Numbered from the stretch's first letter, positions 17,148 through 27,257 are shown. The stretch is 64,000 nucleotides of DNA from an uncultured Ectothiorhodospiraceae bacterium (GCA_947260005.1 CAMYOL010000007.1:1-64000), one strand, 5' to 3'. Made by a program: numbers and translations. Notes: a model not told the origin generated them from the letters alone.

Positions 17148-19517
17148 ATGATACGTTGGTTAGAAACATTAGGCATGGACGATGTTGCCATTGTTGGCGG
17201 TAAAAATGCATCGCTCGGTGAAATGATTCAGGGTCTATCTGCACAAGGTGTATTGGTCCCCGGCGGGTTCGCGACCACAGCCGAAGCCTATCAGGCATTT
17301 ATCAAGAATAATGGGCTTGATGAAAAAATACACGGTCTATTAGATAATCTGGATGTCAGCAATGTTACTGATTTAGCTGAATGTGGTCTAGAAATTCGAC
17401 AATCTATAGTTGCACAGGATTTTAGCGATGAGTTTATAACTTGCATTAGTGACGCCTATCAAATCCTAACCGACCGTTATGGACAAGATTCCACCTATGC
17501 CGTGCGTTCATCAGCAACCGCAGAAGATCTCCCCGATGCTTCATTCGCTGGCCAACAAGAAACCTACTTAAACATAAAAGGTCTGGATAATTTATTACAT
17601 GCTTTAAAAGAAGTCTTTAGCTCATTATTTAACGATCGAGCCATCGCTTATCGTGTCCATCAGGGTTTCGATCATCGCCAGGTCTCTCTTTCAGCCGGTG
17701 TACAAAAAATGGTGCGTAGCGATCTGGCCAGTAGCGGCGTGATGTTTTCCATTGATACTGAATCCGGATTTGAAAACGTTGTGTTTATCACCTCGGCTTA
17801 TGGTCTGGGTGAAACGGTAGTGCAAGGCGCCGTTAATCCCGATGAATTTTATGTCTACAAACCTGGTTTAGAGGATCAACGACCAGCGATTATTCGTCGT
17901 AGCTTAGGTGATAAAGGCCTACGCATGATCTATGGGGAGTCACACAACCATCAGGCCGCCACCCTGACTCAAACCGTAGAAGAATCACTGCAACAAAAAT
18001 TTTCCATAAGCGACAAAGAAGTGCATGAGTTAGCGAATCTCGCTGTCACCATTGAACAATACTATGGTCGCGCAATGGATATCGAATGGGCTAAAGACGG
18101 CAACGATCAAAAACTATATATAGTTCAAGCGCGGCCTGAAACCGTCAGCAGTCAAACCAATAGAAATGTATTAGTTCGATATGAATTAACTCAAAAGAGC
18201 GACGTAATAATTACCGGCCGCAGTATCGGGCAACGTATCGGAGCTGGCGAAGCGAAAATTATAAACGATGTAACCGAGATTAATCGTGTTTCTGAAGGCG
18301 ATGTACTGGTAACCGACATGACGGATCCCGATTGGGAGCCGATCATGAAGAAGGCCGCCGCGATTGTTACTAATCGTGGGGGACGAACCTGTCACGCCGC
18401 GATTATTGCCCGTGAGCTGGGAATACCGGCCATAGTCGGTGCTGGAAATGCCACAAAGGTTATCAAGGATAAACAAAAGGTAACCGTATGTTGCGCAAAA
18501 GGTGATACCGGACTCGTCTATGATGGATTACTTGATTTTAATATTAATAAAATTGATCTAAAGAGCATGCCAGAACTGCCAATTAACATTAAGATGAATG
18601 TGGCCAGTCCAGATCGTGCCTTTAGTTTTCAATCGATACCCAATGATGGCGTTGGTTTGGCAAGACTTGAATTCATTATCAATCGAAACATTGGGATTCA
18701 CCCGCTCGCCCTGCTCAACTATAACGAATTAGATCCAGTGGTAAAGGAAACCATTCGCCCATTAATCGCAGGCTATGAAGACCCAACTGAATTTTACGTC
18801 GAAAAGCTCACCGAAGGTATTGCCATCATCGCCGCTGCATTCGCCCCAAAACCCATAATCGTACGATTATCAGATTTTAAATCCAATGAGTATGCAAACT
18901 TAATTGGCGGTCAATTATTTGAAGTTGAAGAAGAAAACCCGATGCTGGGGTTTCGTGGTGCTTCACGTTATATCAGTCAACAATTTAAGAAGTGCTTTGA
19001 ACTGGAGTGTGAAGCCCTGAAAAGAGTCCGCAACAAAATGGGACTGAATAATATTGAAATCATGGTACCTTTTGTTCGAACCATTGATGAAGCTAAACAG
19101 GTTATCAAACTACTAGAACATAACGGATTAACACGTGGTGAAAATGGGCTACGGATCATCATGATGTGTGAAGTGCCCTCCAACGCATTATTGGCTGATG
19201 AATTTTTAGAACACTTCGATGGTTTTTCCATCGGTTCAAATGACTTAACTCAACTGACTCTGGCCATGGATCGTGACAGCGCGTTGGTAGCGGATGCCTT
19301 TGATGAACGTAATCCTGCAGTGAAAAAACTATTGAAGATGGCCATCCAGGCCTGTAAGAAACAAAATAAATACATTGGTATTTGCGGCCAGGGGCCTTCA
19401 GATTACCCAGACCTGGCCTTATGGCTGGTTGAACAAGGTATCAATTCGATATCTCTGAATCCTGATTCGGTTGTCTCTACCTGGTTATACCTTGCCAAAC
19501 AACTGGGTACTGAATAA
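17148..19517 (+). CDS. ppsA: Phosphoenolpyruvate synthase
   Basis: 789 aa, full length. It makes PEP from pyruvate and ATP with release of AMP and phosphate. The N-terminal ATP-grasp domain starts WLETLGMDDVAIVGGKNASLGE. The swivelling phosphohistidine domain has GGRTCHAAIIARELGIPAIVG (catalytic His in TCHAA). The C-terminal PEP barrel ends in GSNDLTQLTL and GICGQGPSDYP. It is paired with divergent ppsR. For an autotroph this supports gluconeogenic carbon flow. Confidence 0.97.
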   Translation: MIRWLETLGMDDVAIVGGKNASLGEMIQGLSAQGVLVPGGFATTAEAYQAFIKNNGLDEKIHGLLDNLDVSNVTDLAECGLEIRQSIVAQDFSDEFITCISDAYQILTDRYGQDSTYAVRSSATAEDLPDASFAGQQETYLNIKGLDNLLHALKEVFSSLFNDRAIAYRVHQGFDHRQVSLSAGVQKMVRSDLASSGVMFSIDTESGFENVVFITSAYGLGETVVQGAVNPDEFYVYKPGLEDQRPAIIRRSLGDKGLRMIYGESHNHQAATLTQTVEESLQQKFSISDKEVHELANLAVTIEQYYGRAMDIEWAKDGNDQKLYIVQARPETVSSQTNRNVLVRYELTQKSDVIITGRSIGQRIGAGEAKIINDVTEINRVSEGDVLVTDMTDPDWEPIMKKAAAIVTNRGGRTCHAAIIARELGIPAIVGAGNATKVIKDKQKVTVCCAKGDTGLVYDGLLDFNINKIDLKSMPELPINIKMNVASPDRAFSFQSIPNDGVGLARLEFIINRNIGIHPLALLNYNELDPVVKETIRPLIAGYEDPTEFYVEKLTEGIAIIAAAFAPKPIIVRLSDFKSNEYANLIGGQLFEVEEENPMLGFRGASRYISQQFKKCFELECEALKRVRNKMGLNNIEIMVPFVRTIDEAKQVIKLLEHNGLTRGENGLRIIMMCEVPSNALLADEFLEHFDGFSIGSNDLTQLTLAMDRDSALVADAFDERNPAVKKLLKMAIQACKKQNKYIGICGQGPSDYPDLALWLVEQGINSISLNPDSVVSTWLYLAKQLGTE

Positions 19518-19536
19518 TCCATTAACTGGATTATTC
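19512..19536 (+). terminator. Stem-loop between ppsA and the convergent aminotransferase gene
   Basis: GAATAATCCA and TGGATTATTC form a 10-bp stem with a 5-nt loop, overlapping the last codons of ppsA. There is no long T run, so termination strength is doubtful; it may serve both convergent genes. Confidence 0.45.
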
Positions 19537-19560
19537 TGTACCATAAATTATTACTGACGA

Positions 19561-20736
19561 TTAAGACGCAGCCTTTGCAGCGTCCACCGCAACACCAGCA
19601 TTAATTTTTGCGCCCATATCAGTTAAGACTGTATCAAGCGCGCTCAGGCATAATTCAATATTTTTCATTGAACTGCTGCTGCCCATTAAACCAATACGCC
19701 AGACTTTACCTGCCAGAGCCCCCAAGCCCGCACCAATTTCCAGGTCAAAATCTTTTAACAGACGAGTACGTACGGTCGCATCGTCAGCCCCTTCAGGGAT
19801 GCTCACCGCATTTAATTGTGGTAAACGATCTTTTTCTGCAACGACAAAATTAATCCCCATGGCTTCTAAGCCCGCGCGTAAGGCGAGGTGATTTTTCTGG
19901 TGGCGCGCCCAGGCATTCTCGATGCCCTCTTCCTGCAACATGACTAAAGATTCATGCAAACCATAAAGATTGTTGACAGGTGCGGTATGATGATAAGCCC
20001 GTTTGGCTCCGCCACCCCAATAGCCCATCACTAAATTTAAATCTAAAAACCAGCTATTCACTTTGGTCTTACGGTTTTTAATCACTTCTGCGGCCCGTTC
20101 GCTAAAACTAACCGGAGATAATCCTGGTGGTGCAGACAAACATTTTTGTGTGCCTGAATAAATCGCATCGATGTTCCATTCATCAACTTTCAACGGGCTT
20201 CCAGCTAATGATGTCACAGCATCAACAATGGTTAAGCAATCATGTTTGTGGGCCAACTCAACTAATGTTTTCGCATCTGATTGCGCACCAGTCGAAGTTT
20301 CTGCATGGACGAAGGCAAGCAATTTTGCATCCGGGTTGGCTTTTAGTGCCGCTTCAACCTTATTCGGATCAACCACACGACCCCATTCATCTTCCACCAT
20401 TACCGCAGTCGCGCCACAGCGCTCGACATTCTCTTTCATACGCCCACCAAATACGCCGTTTTGACAAACAATTGCCTTGTCACCAGGTTCCAGCAGATTC
20501 ATAAAACAGGTTTCCATGCCGGCCGAACCAGGCGCTGATACCGGCATGGTTAATTCATTTTTTGTTTGAAAGGCATACTGCAACAGACCTTTCATCTCAT
20601 CCATCATGCCAACAAAGGCCGGATCAAGATGGCCGATCGTTGGACGAGCCAGGGCGTGTAATACACGTTCGCTGACATCAGACGGGCCGGGCCCCATAAG
20701 AGTGCGATGTGGCGGGATAAATGATTTAACTGTCAT
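19561..20736 (-). CDS. Class V aminotransferase, alanine/serine-glyoxylate type
   Basis: 391 aa PLP enzyme. The start PPHRTLMGPGPSDVSERVL and PTIGHLDPAF are typical of alanine-glyoxylate/serine-pyruvate aminotransferases. The PLP lysine is in SGTQKCLSAPPGLSP, and the aspartate that pairs with the pyridine nitrogen in VDAVTSLAG. It would convert glyoxylate to glycine, fitting the glycolate oxidase at the left end. The C-terminal alanine-rich tail (VAVDAAKAAS) is unusual. Exact amino donor cannot be told from sequence. Confidence 0.88.
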   Translation of the reverse strand: MTVKSFIPPHRTLMGPGPSDVSERVLHALARPTIGHLDPAFVGMMDEMKGLLQYAFQTKNELTMPVSAPGSAGMETCFMNLLEPGDKAIVCQNGVFGGRMKENVERCGATAVMVEDEWGRVVDPNKVEAALKANPDAKLLAFVHAETSTGAQSDAKTLVELAHKHDCLTIVDAVTSLAGSPLKVDEWNIDAIYSGTQKCLSAPPGLSPVSFSERAAEVIKNRKTKVNSWFLDLNLVMGYWGGGAKRAYHHTAPVNNLYGLHESLVMLQEEGIENAWARHQKNHLALRAGLEAMGINFVVAEKDRLPQLNAVSIPEGADDATVRTRLLKDFDLEIGAGLGALAGKVWRIGLMGSSSSMKNIELCLSALDTVLTDMGAKINAGVAVDAAKAAS

Positions 20737-20828
20737 GTTGAAATACCTTTAGTGAATTATGCTAGCCGAGTAACCAAGCGCGAGAGTATACTTTGGCTCT
20801 AGCCACTTGTTAAGTCAGAGTTAAATTT

Positions 20829-21644
20829 ATGACCACTATCCCGTTAATCCTTGAGCCACAACAGGTAAATAACCTGAGTTCGGAAGAAAATATTCTCATT
20901 GTCGATCTATGTCAGGCTGAAACTTATATAAAAAACCATGTACCTAACGCGGTTTATTTAGAGTACAACTGGATTGTAACAAGTCTTAAACCGAGCATGG
21001 GTTTATTGCCTGAGATAGAACAGTTAGCGCAAATTCTCACCGCCTATGGAATCGATGAACATACCCACGTGATTGCCTATGACGATGAAGGTGGGGGTCG
21101 CGCATGTCGTTTTTTATGGACCTTACAATGTGTAGGACAGCAAAACTTATCGCTTATCAATGGTGGCTTGCATGCCTGGAGTGCAGAAGGTTTGGAAATG
21201 GAACAACGAATTCACTTTCCAACACCATTAGAGCATAAAAGAGTAATCAACTATGACAGTAGCCGGATCGCCAGCAAGAACTCTATATTAGAACATTTAA
21301 ATGACACGAATACCGTTATTCTCGATACTCGTAGCACGCCGGAATTTAACGGGATTAAGGTTTTTGCTGCCCGTGGCGGCCACATTCCTGGCGCAGTTCA
21401 TTACGAATGGACGAATGCGATGGATCAAAATAATAATCTTAAATTAAAAGACAATGAACAGATTAAAAAAGATCTTGCCCAGCTCGGTGTGACGCCCGAT
21501 AAAACCATTATTTGTCACTGTCAGAGCCACCACCGTTCAGCTCATACCTGCATTGTATTGAACTCACTCGGTTTTAATAACGTAAAAGGCTATCCTGGAT
21601 CCTGGTCAGATTGGGGAAATGATCCCAATACACCTATCGATTAA
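20829..21644 (+). CDS. Two-domain rhodanese (thiosulfate/3-mercaptopyruvate sulfurtransferase-like)
   Basis: 271 aa with tandem rhodanese domains. The first, inactive domain has DDEGGGRACRFLWTL, and the second has the active loop CHCQSHHRSAHT with the persulfide cysteine in C-Q-S-H-H-R. This loop differs from CRKGVT (TST) and CGTGVT (MST), so the sulfur donor is open. There is no signal peptide, so it is cytoplasmic. It overlaps the convergent FN3 lipoprotein gene by 4 nt. In a sulfur oxidiser it could move sulfane sulfur. Confidence 0.9.
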   Translation: MTTIPLILEPQQVNNLSSEENILIVDLCQAETYIKNHVPNAVYLEYNWIVTSLKPSMGLLPEIEQLAQILTAYGIDEHTHVIAYDDEGGGRACRFLWTLQCVGQQNLSLINGGLHAWSAEGLEMEQRIHFPTPLEHKRVINYDSSRIASKNSILEHLNDTNTVILDTRSTPEFNGIKVFAARGGHIPGAVHYEWTNAMDQNNNLKLKDNEQIKKDLAQLGVTPDKTIICHCQSHHRSAHTCIVLNSLGFNNVKGYPGSWSDWGNDPNTPID

Positions 21645-22129
21645 TTGTTCGTAGCTGAAGCAGGGGAAACCTTTACACTCTCAACTCCATCCTGATTGTA
21701 AGCAGAGATAGCAAAAAAATAATCACTCGCTGTTATATTCGCAAAAGTATGAGTTGTCCCAGTAGTATCCTGTATATCAACCACATCGACTACGACTCCA
21801 TCAGTCTTTCCATAATCATCGATCTTTCCATAATAAATATAATAACCAGCTAAATCCGTTAAAATGGAATCATCAGTATTCATTGTAGGTTCATTCCAGC
21901 TTATAGTCACCTCACCACTGACTGGATCGGATACACGAAGAGTAGATGCAGGTGGCTTAGGCGAAACAATACTTACATTCCCACTATCACTACCAGAAAA
22001 CCCTGACCGAAGGCCGGCACTTTGTTGTTCATTTGTGTTTATGTCGTCAGTTGTCGTAGTTCCACCACCACAGCCGATTAACAATAATACGAACGAGGTA
22101 AAAAATATGTATTTTAAATAAGACTTCAT
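21641..22129 (-). CDS. Lipoprotein with fibronectin type III domain
   Basis: 162 aa. The N-terminal signal ends in a lipobox (VLLLIGC, Cys20), followed by GGGTTTTDD and a low-complexity serine-rich linker. Residues about 60-160 form one FN3-like domain, with SGEVTISWNEP and YYIYYGK plus ANITASDYFFAISAYNQDGVES at its end. The domain likely binds protein or carbohydrate at the cell surface. It lies in a low-GC accessory patch. Confidence 0.82.
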   Translation of the reverse strand: MKSYLKYIFFTSFVLLLIGCGGGTTTTDDINTNEQQSAGLRSGFSGSDSGNVSIVSPKPPASTLRVSDPVSGEVTISWNEPTMNTDDSILTDLAGYYIYYGKIDDYGKTDGVVVDVVDIQDTTGTTHTFANITASDYFFAISAYNQDGVESVKVSPASATNN

Positions 22130-22445
22130 CAGTTATAACTTTTTCCACTCTGGCGTAATAATATTTACGACAAGTCTAGGAAAAACTAAAACAAATTTTT
22201 AAAAGCAGTTCACAATTAAAATATTCGTCATGTGAAGTCACTCACAAGTCTAACAACAAAACATCAACGCACTTAATATTTATTTTAAATTGGAACAAAA
22301 CAGGACATACGATTTTTATATCAAACTAGATTCGTGAGATAAAAACCTTTTAAAATTAATGACGCATTTGTGATCGACCTAACATAATTAATGAGAACCA
22401 TTACACTTTAACTTATTATACACCAGTAGTTTTCTTGTGAGGATT
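22130..22445. other. Non-coding AT-rich stretch
   Basis: About 315 bp of very AT-rich sequence upstream of the FN3 lipoprotein gene. No credible gene, RNA or repeat is visible. It presumably contains the lipoprotein promoter. Confidence 0.5.
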
Positions 22446-22794
22446 TCACACCTCAGATAATACTGCTTTTTGTAACCCAGAAATTGTATTCATCATTTCT
22501 TCATTCTCTGTCATAAAATCTTGAATCGACATTTTAAGTTTAAAGAACTCTGGTGCGTGATCCAGCATTGCGCAAATTGTTTGACTGATGGTGTCCGAAT
22601 GCTGCAATAAATCTATAAGCAGTTTATTTCGCCTGTTTGTTTGGATTTTTTTTATTCTAAGCTGCTGCGAACCCAACTGTAATGCCCTATAAATACGCAA
22701 AAGCACAGCTGCATCACGACCAAACCGATCCGCAGCTCGAACCGCATTATTTGCATCTAAATTTAAAAAATTAACAATATTGCTATTGATTCAT
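22446..22794 (-). pseudogene. Broken ORF, function unknown
   Basis: An 86-codon frame runs from a GTG at 22706 to TGA at 22446 with a helical product (ISQTICAMLDHAPEFFKLK, SIQDFMTENEEMMNTI). The same frame stays open 28 codons upstream (NFLNLDANNAVRAADRFGRD) without a start. The nearest ATG (22794) is in another frame and stops after MNQ. A one-base change would join them, so this may be a decayed gene or a sequence error. No homologue is recognised. Confidence 0.35.
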
Positions 22795-22972
22795 GCCGCA
22801 TGGCAATAAGAATTAATAAAGATATAAGGATGATGCTAAAGATGGTAACCACGGCAGGTAACTAACTTGAATTAGAGCCTCGCTGGACACTACTCATACT
22901 CTTCTCCCCATATTAATTATCAACTGACTCATAAAACAAGCCACAATCCGTACATAGTATTAATTATCGATT

Positions 22973-23884
22973 TTAAAAATAGACTTCAACTGTAAAAGTG
23001 TAAATATCGGAAGTCCAGACGACTTCATTCAGTCTGGTAACACCTATGTTGCCGTTAGAAAAATAGACCGTATCAAGTCCCGGATCCGTTTGCCAATCCT
23101 GATAGGTATAATTCAGGCCCAATCCGAAATTTTCATTAACATCAAACGCCAGTCCTAGCTGGAAAGTTTGTCCAAATCCATCTGCATCATGCCGAAATGA
23201 AACCGGATGCTGAAAATCAGTACGTAAATTCCAGTTCGCCAGTCCCACATACTCAACAATATGTGCACGGTAATCGAAATAGAAGCGAAGGTCTCCGCGA
23301 TTACCCAGCTTAAAACCTAGCCAGGGGCCTGACCAATCTGCGTCATAAGAAGAATTTAAACCGGGGAACGCGCCACTCGCAGGGATGGTTTGGTATCCGT
23401 CTGTGATTTTAAAGTTTTGTTTATGTTCTGCATAACCAAACATGGGCATCAAAATCAAATCTGTATTTACAAAAATATCAAAACCCAATGCAAGACTGAA
23501 GCTCGTAGTGGATCCCTCATTACTGGTATTATTGGAACGCGAAAACTCAAGCGTACGATTATCACCCGCGTAATCAGAATCCTGATTATCGCCACTATAT
23601 ATCGAGCCATAACTAATATGGCCGATAAACGCAAAGTGTCGCCGCGAATCGAGAAAATGTTCAACGCCGACATATGTTTGAATACTATCGATATTCGACC
23701 AGGTTAACTCAGAAAGAATATTCGGCGTAACCGTGCCACTAAGGGTGCTGGCGATACTCCACTGCATAAAATCCTGACTTTGCCCAATCCGAAAATCCAG
23801 TACCGTGTCTCGATGGTACTCCAGGGCGTAAGTATTCAAAGTGATAAGTAAAATGGGGATGGTTGTGAATGCCTGTAATTTCAC
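22973..23884 (-). CDS. Outer-membrane beta-barrel protein (omptin/Pom-like)
   Basis: 303 aa with a Sec signal peptide (MKLQAFTTIPILLITLNTYA). Alternating beta strands follow, and the protein ends in an aromatic residue (FTVEVYF), the outer-membrane insertion signal. TPNILSELTWSNID near residue 55 resembles the omptin-like/Pom porin family. I see no clear protease catalytic set, so a porin or structural role is as likely as an enzyme. It is monocistronic. Confidence 0.7.
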   Translation of the reverse strand: MKLQAFTTIPILLITLNTYALEYHRDTVLDFRIGQSQDFMQWSIASTLSGTVTPNILSELTWSNIDSIQTYVGVEHFLDSRRHFAFIGHISYGSIYSGDNQDSDYAGDNRTLEFSRSNNTSNEGSTTSFSLALGFDIFVNTDLILMPMFGYAEHKQNFKITDGYQTIPASGAFPGLNSSYDADWSGPWLGFKLGNRGDLRFYFDYRAHIVEYVGLANWNLRTDFQHPVSFRHDADGFGQTFQLGLAFDVNENFGLGLNYTYQDWQTDPGLDTVYFSNGNIGVTRLNEVVWTSDIYTFTVEVYF

Positions 23885-24146
23885 GAGTGACGTCCTGTGT
23901 TAATAATAATGATTCCGTTACCATGCTACTGGTCACAGTTGTTATCGTACATCCACGACAGACATTGAGCGATTAAGCTGAGATATCTCTCTGTCCAAAT
24001 AAGTCTGTATATATTCAGCTTATTTTGGCTCTTACTATTATAAATATAAAAATAATAGACATAACAATTGTATTGATATATTAGAGTTTGCTAAACTAGC
24101 GTACTTTTTGGCCTGCCCTAACGCATTTTCTGGAGTCCTTACCAAT

Positions 24147-26105
24147 ATGAATACTTCGCCGTTTACAGCAAAGAATTTGATTTTTTTAGCCATATTCATA
24201 CTGGCAGGTATATTCATCGCTTCCGTGACTCCCTCAATCGAAATCGCCTGGGTCTGTGCAATCTTATTGCTAACCATCTATTTATTCGCTTTTGAGATCG
24301 TCGCCGTCGATATTGCCGCCATCAGCATCATGGTTATCTTAGGTTTAACCAGCCTGCTGGCGCCCTGGATGGGCTTACAAGCCGGCCTGGTTGATAATGA
24401 TACGCTATTTAATGGATTCGCAAGTAATGCCGTGATGTCCATTATCGCCGTCATGATCATTGGCGCTGGGCTCGATAAAACCGGCATCATGGGCCAGGTC
24501 GCAGCGATGATCATGCGCTTTGGAGGTTCAACCGAAAAACGCATCATCCCATTAATCTCGGGTACGGTTGCTGTCATCTCAAGTTTTATGCAAAACGTGG
24601 GGGCGGCTGCTTTATTCCTACCGGTCGTCAGCCGTATCTCGTCACGTACTGGACTGCCAATGTCGCGTCTTTTAATGCCGATGGGTTTTTGTGCCATCTT
24701 AGGCGGAACGCTTACCATGGTTGGCTCAAGTCCATTAATCTTGCTTAACGATCTCATCCTGAACTCCAACGCTAATCTGCCTGATGGTATTGAAAAAATG
24801 GAAACTTTTTCATTATTTTCTGTTGCTCCGATTGGCTTGGCTTTAATCACCACCGGTGTTTTATATTTCATCATAGCCGGAAAATTCGTGTTACCTGAGA
24901 ACAAAAATACTCAGACTGAAGGTGGTAGCACAATGCAGTACTTTAAAGACACCTATGGTCTCGAAACCTTTGAACTTTATGAATTAGTCGCTCAGGCGGA
25001 CTGCGATATTGTTGGCAAGAGCGTCGACGAATTTGAATTAGATAACCCTGTGCGTGTGATTGCCGTTAATAAAGGGGATGGTCGTCGTGTGGGCGCTGAA
25101 GGCGTGGATCGCCATACGGCGGTTGAAGCGGGCACGACCTTCGGGGTACTGAGCTCAGGCAAACACATTGAAGCCATTGCTGAGAAAAACAAACTCACCA
25201 TGAAAGCCAGTTTAGATATCTTTTCCGACTCTTTGTCACAAGTCAAAGCCGGTATTGCTGAATTAATCGTTGCACCAGGTTCAAGTTTACTTGGCCAGTC
25301 GGCTCGTGATCTCTGGTTGCGAAAAAAATACGGCCTTTCATTGCTGGCCATCCATCGTGGTAGTGAAATCATCAATTGCCAATCCGGTGGTGATGTCCGT
25401 AATGAATTATTGGAAACCGGTGATGTATTGGTTGTACATACCACATGGGAAAATCTGGCACAGCTGGAAAAAGATCGTGATTTTGTTGTGGTAACGACTG
25501 AATACCCGCACGAAGAATTACGTCCTCAAAAGGTGACACATGCTCTGGTCTTTTTCCTGATAACATTGGGCCTGGTTTTATTTTCAGATTTAAAACTGTC
25601 TGTCGCCTTGTTATTTGGTGCCATCGGTATGGTGCTCAGTGGCGTACTTAAGATAGAAGAGGCCTACCAGGCCGTCAGCTGGAAAACGGTTTTCTTATTA
25701 GCCTCATTAATTCCACTCGGTTTTGCGGTTGAGAAAACCGGCACGGCAGCCTGGATAGCACAACAAACCTTATCCGTCGTTGGCGACATGCCGATCTGGG
25801 TTATTCAGCTGGCCGTCGCCGTGCTCGCGACCTTCTTTACCCTGGTAATGTCGAATGTCGGTGCGACTGTATTATTAGTGCCACTCGCCGTTAATATCGC
25901 GTTAGGAGTGGGTGCAAACCCGGCTGTTTTTGCCTTAACAGTTGGAATCGCGACATCTAACTCATTCCTGCTACCAACGCATCAGGTGAATGCCTTAATT
26001 ATGGGCCCTGGCGGATACCGGGTGCCTGATTACATGCGTGCAGGTGGCATCATGACCGTCTTGTTCTTAGCCGTATCGCTAACGATGTTAAACCTGTTTT
26101 TCTAG
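24147..26105 (+). CDS. SLC13-family anion transporter with TrkA-C domains
   Basis: 652 aa from the ATG at 24147 (GGAG upstream). About eleven hydrophobic helices are interrupted at residues 255-430 by two RCK/TrkA-C regulatory domains (DCDIVGKSVDEFELDNPVRV; ELIVAPGSSLLGQSARDLWL). SLC13 motifs are SNAVMSIIAVMIIGAGLDKTG and SNVGATVLLVPLAVNIALG. Such proteins carry sulfate or other divalent anions. The neighbouring YeeE/YedE genes suggest a sulfur oxyanion, which is inference. Confidence 0.88.
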   Translation: MNTSPFTAKNLIFLAIFILAGIFIASVTPSIEIAWVCAILLLTIYLFAFEIVAVDIAAISIMVILGLTSLLAPWMGLQAGLVDNDTLFNGFASNAVMSIIAVMIIGAGLDKTGIMGQVAAMIMRFGGSTEKRIIPLISGTVAVISSFMQNVGAAALFLPVVSRISSRTGLPMSRLLMPMGFCAILGGTLTMVGSSPLILLNDLILNSNANLPDGIEKMETFSLFSVAPIGLALITTGVLYFIIAGKFVLPENKNTQTEGGSTMQYFKDTYGLETFELYELVAQADCDIVGKSVDEFELDNPVRVIAVNKGDGRRVGAEGVDRHTAVEAGTTFGVLSSGKHIEAIAEKNKLTMKASLDIFSDSLSQVKAGIAELIVAPGSSLLGQSARDLWLRKKYGLSLLAIHRGSEIINCQSGGDVRNELLETGDVLVVHTTWENLAQLEKDRDFVVVTTEYPHEELRPQKVTHALVFFLITLGLVLFSDLKLSVALLFGAIGMVLSGVLKIEEAYQAVSWKTVFLLASLIPLGFAVEKTGTAAWIAQQTLSVVGDMPIWVIQLAVAVLATFFTLVMSNVGATVLLVPLAVNIALGVGANPAVFALTVGIATSNSFLLPTHQVNALIMGPGGYRVPDYMRAGGIMTVLFLAVSLTMLNLFF

Positions 26106-26252
26106 AAGTTGAATAAATTTTAACAAAACAATAGGTTACTTCAATAGGGTCATTAAAAATTATCTGAGCAAAACAGTCAGAAACTCTGGATATCTGCACT
26201 ATAAATAGGTATATTAGCGTTCTCTTATATTTATATTTTTGGGAATGTTTAT

Positions 26253-26816
26253 ATGCCTACTCTATACGAAATGCTGGTCTCTCCGTGGCCCTGGTATGTC
26301 AGTGGACCGATTATTGGATTGATGGTCCCGCTTTTAATCCTAATTGGAAATCGCTCCTTTGGTATCTCCCAAAATCTCGAACATATCTGTGCGATGGCCA
26401 AACCATCGGTAATTAGTATCAAACTTTTCAATTATGACTGGCGTACTTCACGTTGGAGCATCGTTTTTGCAGTCGGCGTGATGCTAGGCGGCCTGCTTGC
26501 CGGGGTTATCTTTGCCAATCCGGAACCTATCCAACTCAGCCAGGCAACCTTAGACATGCTCGCGCAGCGAAACATCGCCGCCCCTAGCCAATTTAATCCA
26601 CCTGAAATTTTCACATTAAATTTTCAAAACAGCATATTGTTATTAACAAGTGGTTTATTAATTGGCTTCGGTACTCGCTACGCAGCAGGTTGTACCTCAG
26701 GTCACGCCATCACGGGTATTTCCACCTTGCAGATTCAATCCGTCTACGCCGTAATCGGCATCTTTGCCGGTGGTCTGATAGCCGCGAATTATATTACCCC
26801 AATCGTTGGAGTATAA
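26253..26816 (+). CDS. YeeE/YedE-type sulfur transport protein, N-half
   Basis: 187 aa with four hydrophobic helices. The DUF395/YeeE signature FGTRYAAGCTSGHAITGIS near residue 150 holds the conserved cysteine used in thiosulfate uptake by the YeeE family. It forms a split pair with the next gene, the two being 3 nt apart (PmpA/PmpB-like). In sulfur oxidisers these pairs are linked to movement of thiosulfate or sulfane sulfur. Confidence 0.88.
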   Translation: MPTLYEMLVSPWPWYVSGPIIGLMVPLLILIGNRSFGISQNLEHICAMAKPSVISIKLFNYDWRTSRWSIVFAVGVMLGGLLAGVIFANPEPIQLSQATLDMLAQRNIAAPSQFNPPEIFTLNFQNSILLLTSGLLIGFGTRYAAGCTSGHAITGISTLQIQSVYAVIGIFAGGLIAANYITPIVGV

Positions 26817-26819
26817 AGA

Positions 26820-27236
26820 ATGAAAAAATATCTACCGTATCTGGTGCTTGGCAATCTATTTGGTTATGTATTAATAAAATCTGAGGTTGCATCCTGGTAT
26901 CGAATCCAGGAAATGTTTCATTTTCAGAACTTTCATATGTTCGGCATCATCATCTCAGCGATCATCACCGCTTTCATTGGTGTAACGATCTTAAAGCGGT
27001 TTACCGGTAAGGCTTCTCTCGAAGGCACTAGTATTTGTATTCCGGAAAAGAAACCGGGCCGCACGAATTATCCGCTGGGAGGTTTTATATTTGGTATCGG
27101 TTGGGGAATCATTGGCTTATGTCCAGGACCTATCTTCGCATTAATGGGTACGGGTTCAATTTCTGCTGTGTTATTACTCATAGGTTCACTATTAGGTACG
27201 CTAGTCTACGGCATGTCTAAAGAACGTTTACCATAA
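26820..27236 (+). CDS. YeeE/YedE-type sulfur transport protein, C-half
   Basis: 138 aa with four hydrophobic helices. The second YeeE signature is GIGWGIIGLCPGPIFALMGTG near residue 100, with its conserved cysteine. It starts 3 nt after the preceding YeeE gene stop, so both subunits are made together. The start is an ATG (MKKYLPYLVLGNLFGY). Confidence 0.88.
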   Translation: MKKYLPYLVLGNLFGYVLIKSEVASWYRIQEMFHFQNFHMFGIIISAIITAFIGVTILKRFTGKASLEGTSICIPEKKPGRTNYPLGGFIFGIGWGIIGLCPGPIFALMGTGSISAVLLLIGSLLGTLVYGMSKERLP

Positions 27237-27257
27237 CTAAGCGCCGCTAAAGCTTTC

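Noticed and set aside
24040-24110. FNR-like site upstream of the SLC13 gene (TATTGATATATTAG)
   Set aside because: Only one half resembles TTGAT; the second half does not match ATCAA.
24278-24904. 208-codon open frame antisense to the SLC13 gene
   Set aside because: It is fully inside a well-supported membrane transporter gene and its product has no recognisable features; it reflects codon bias of the sense strand.
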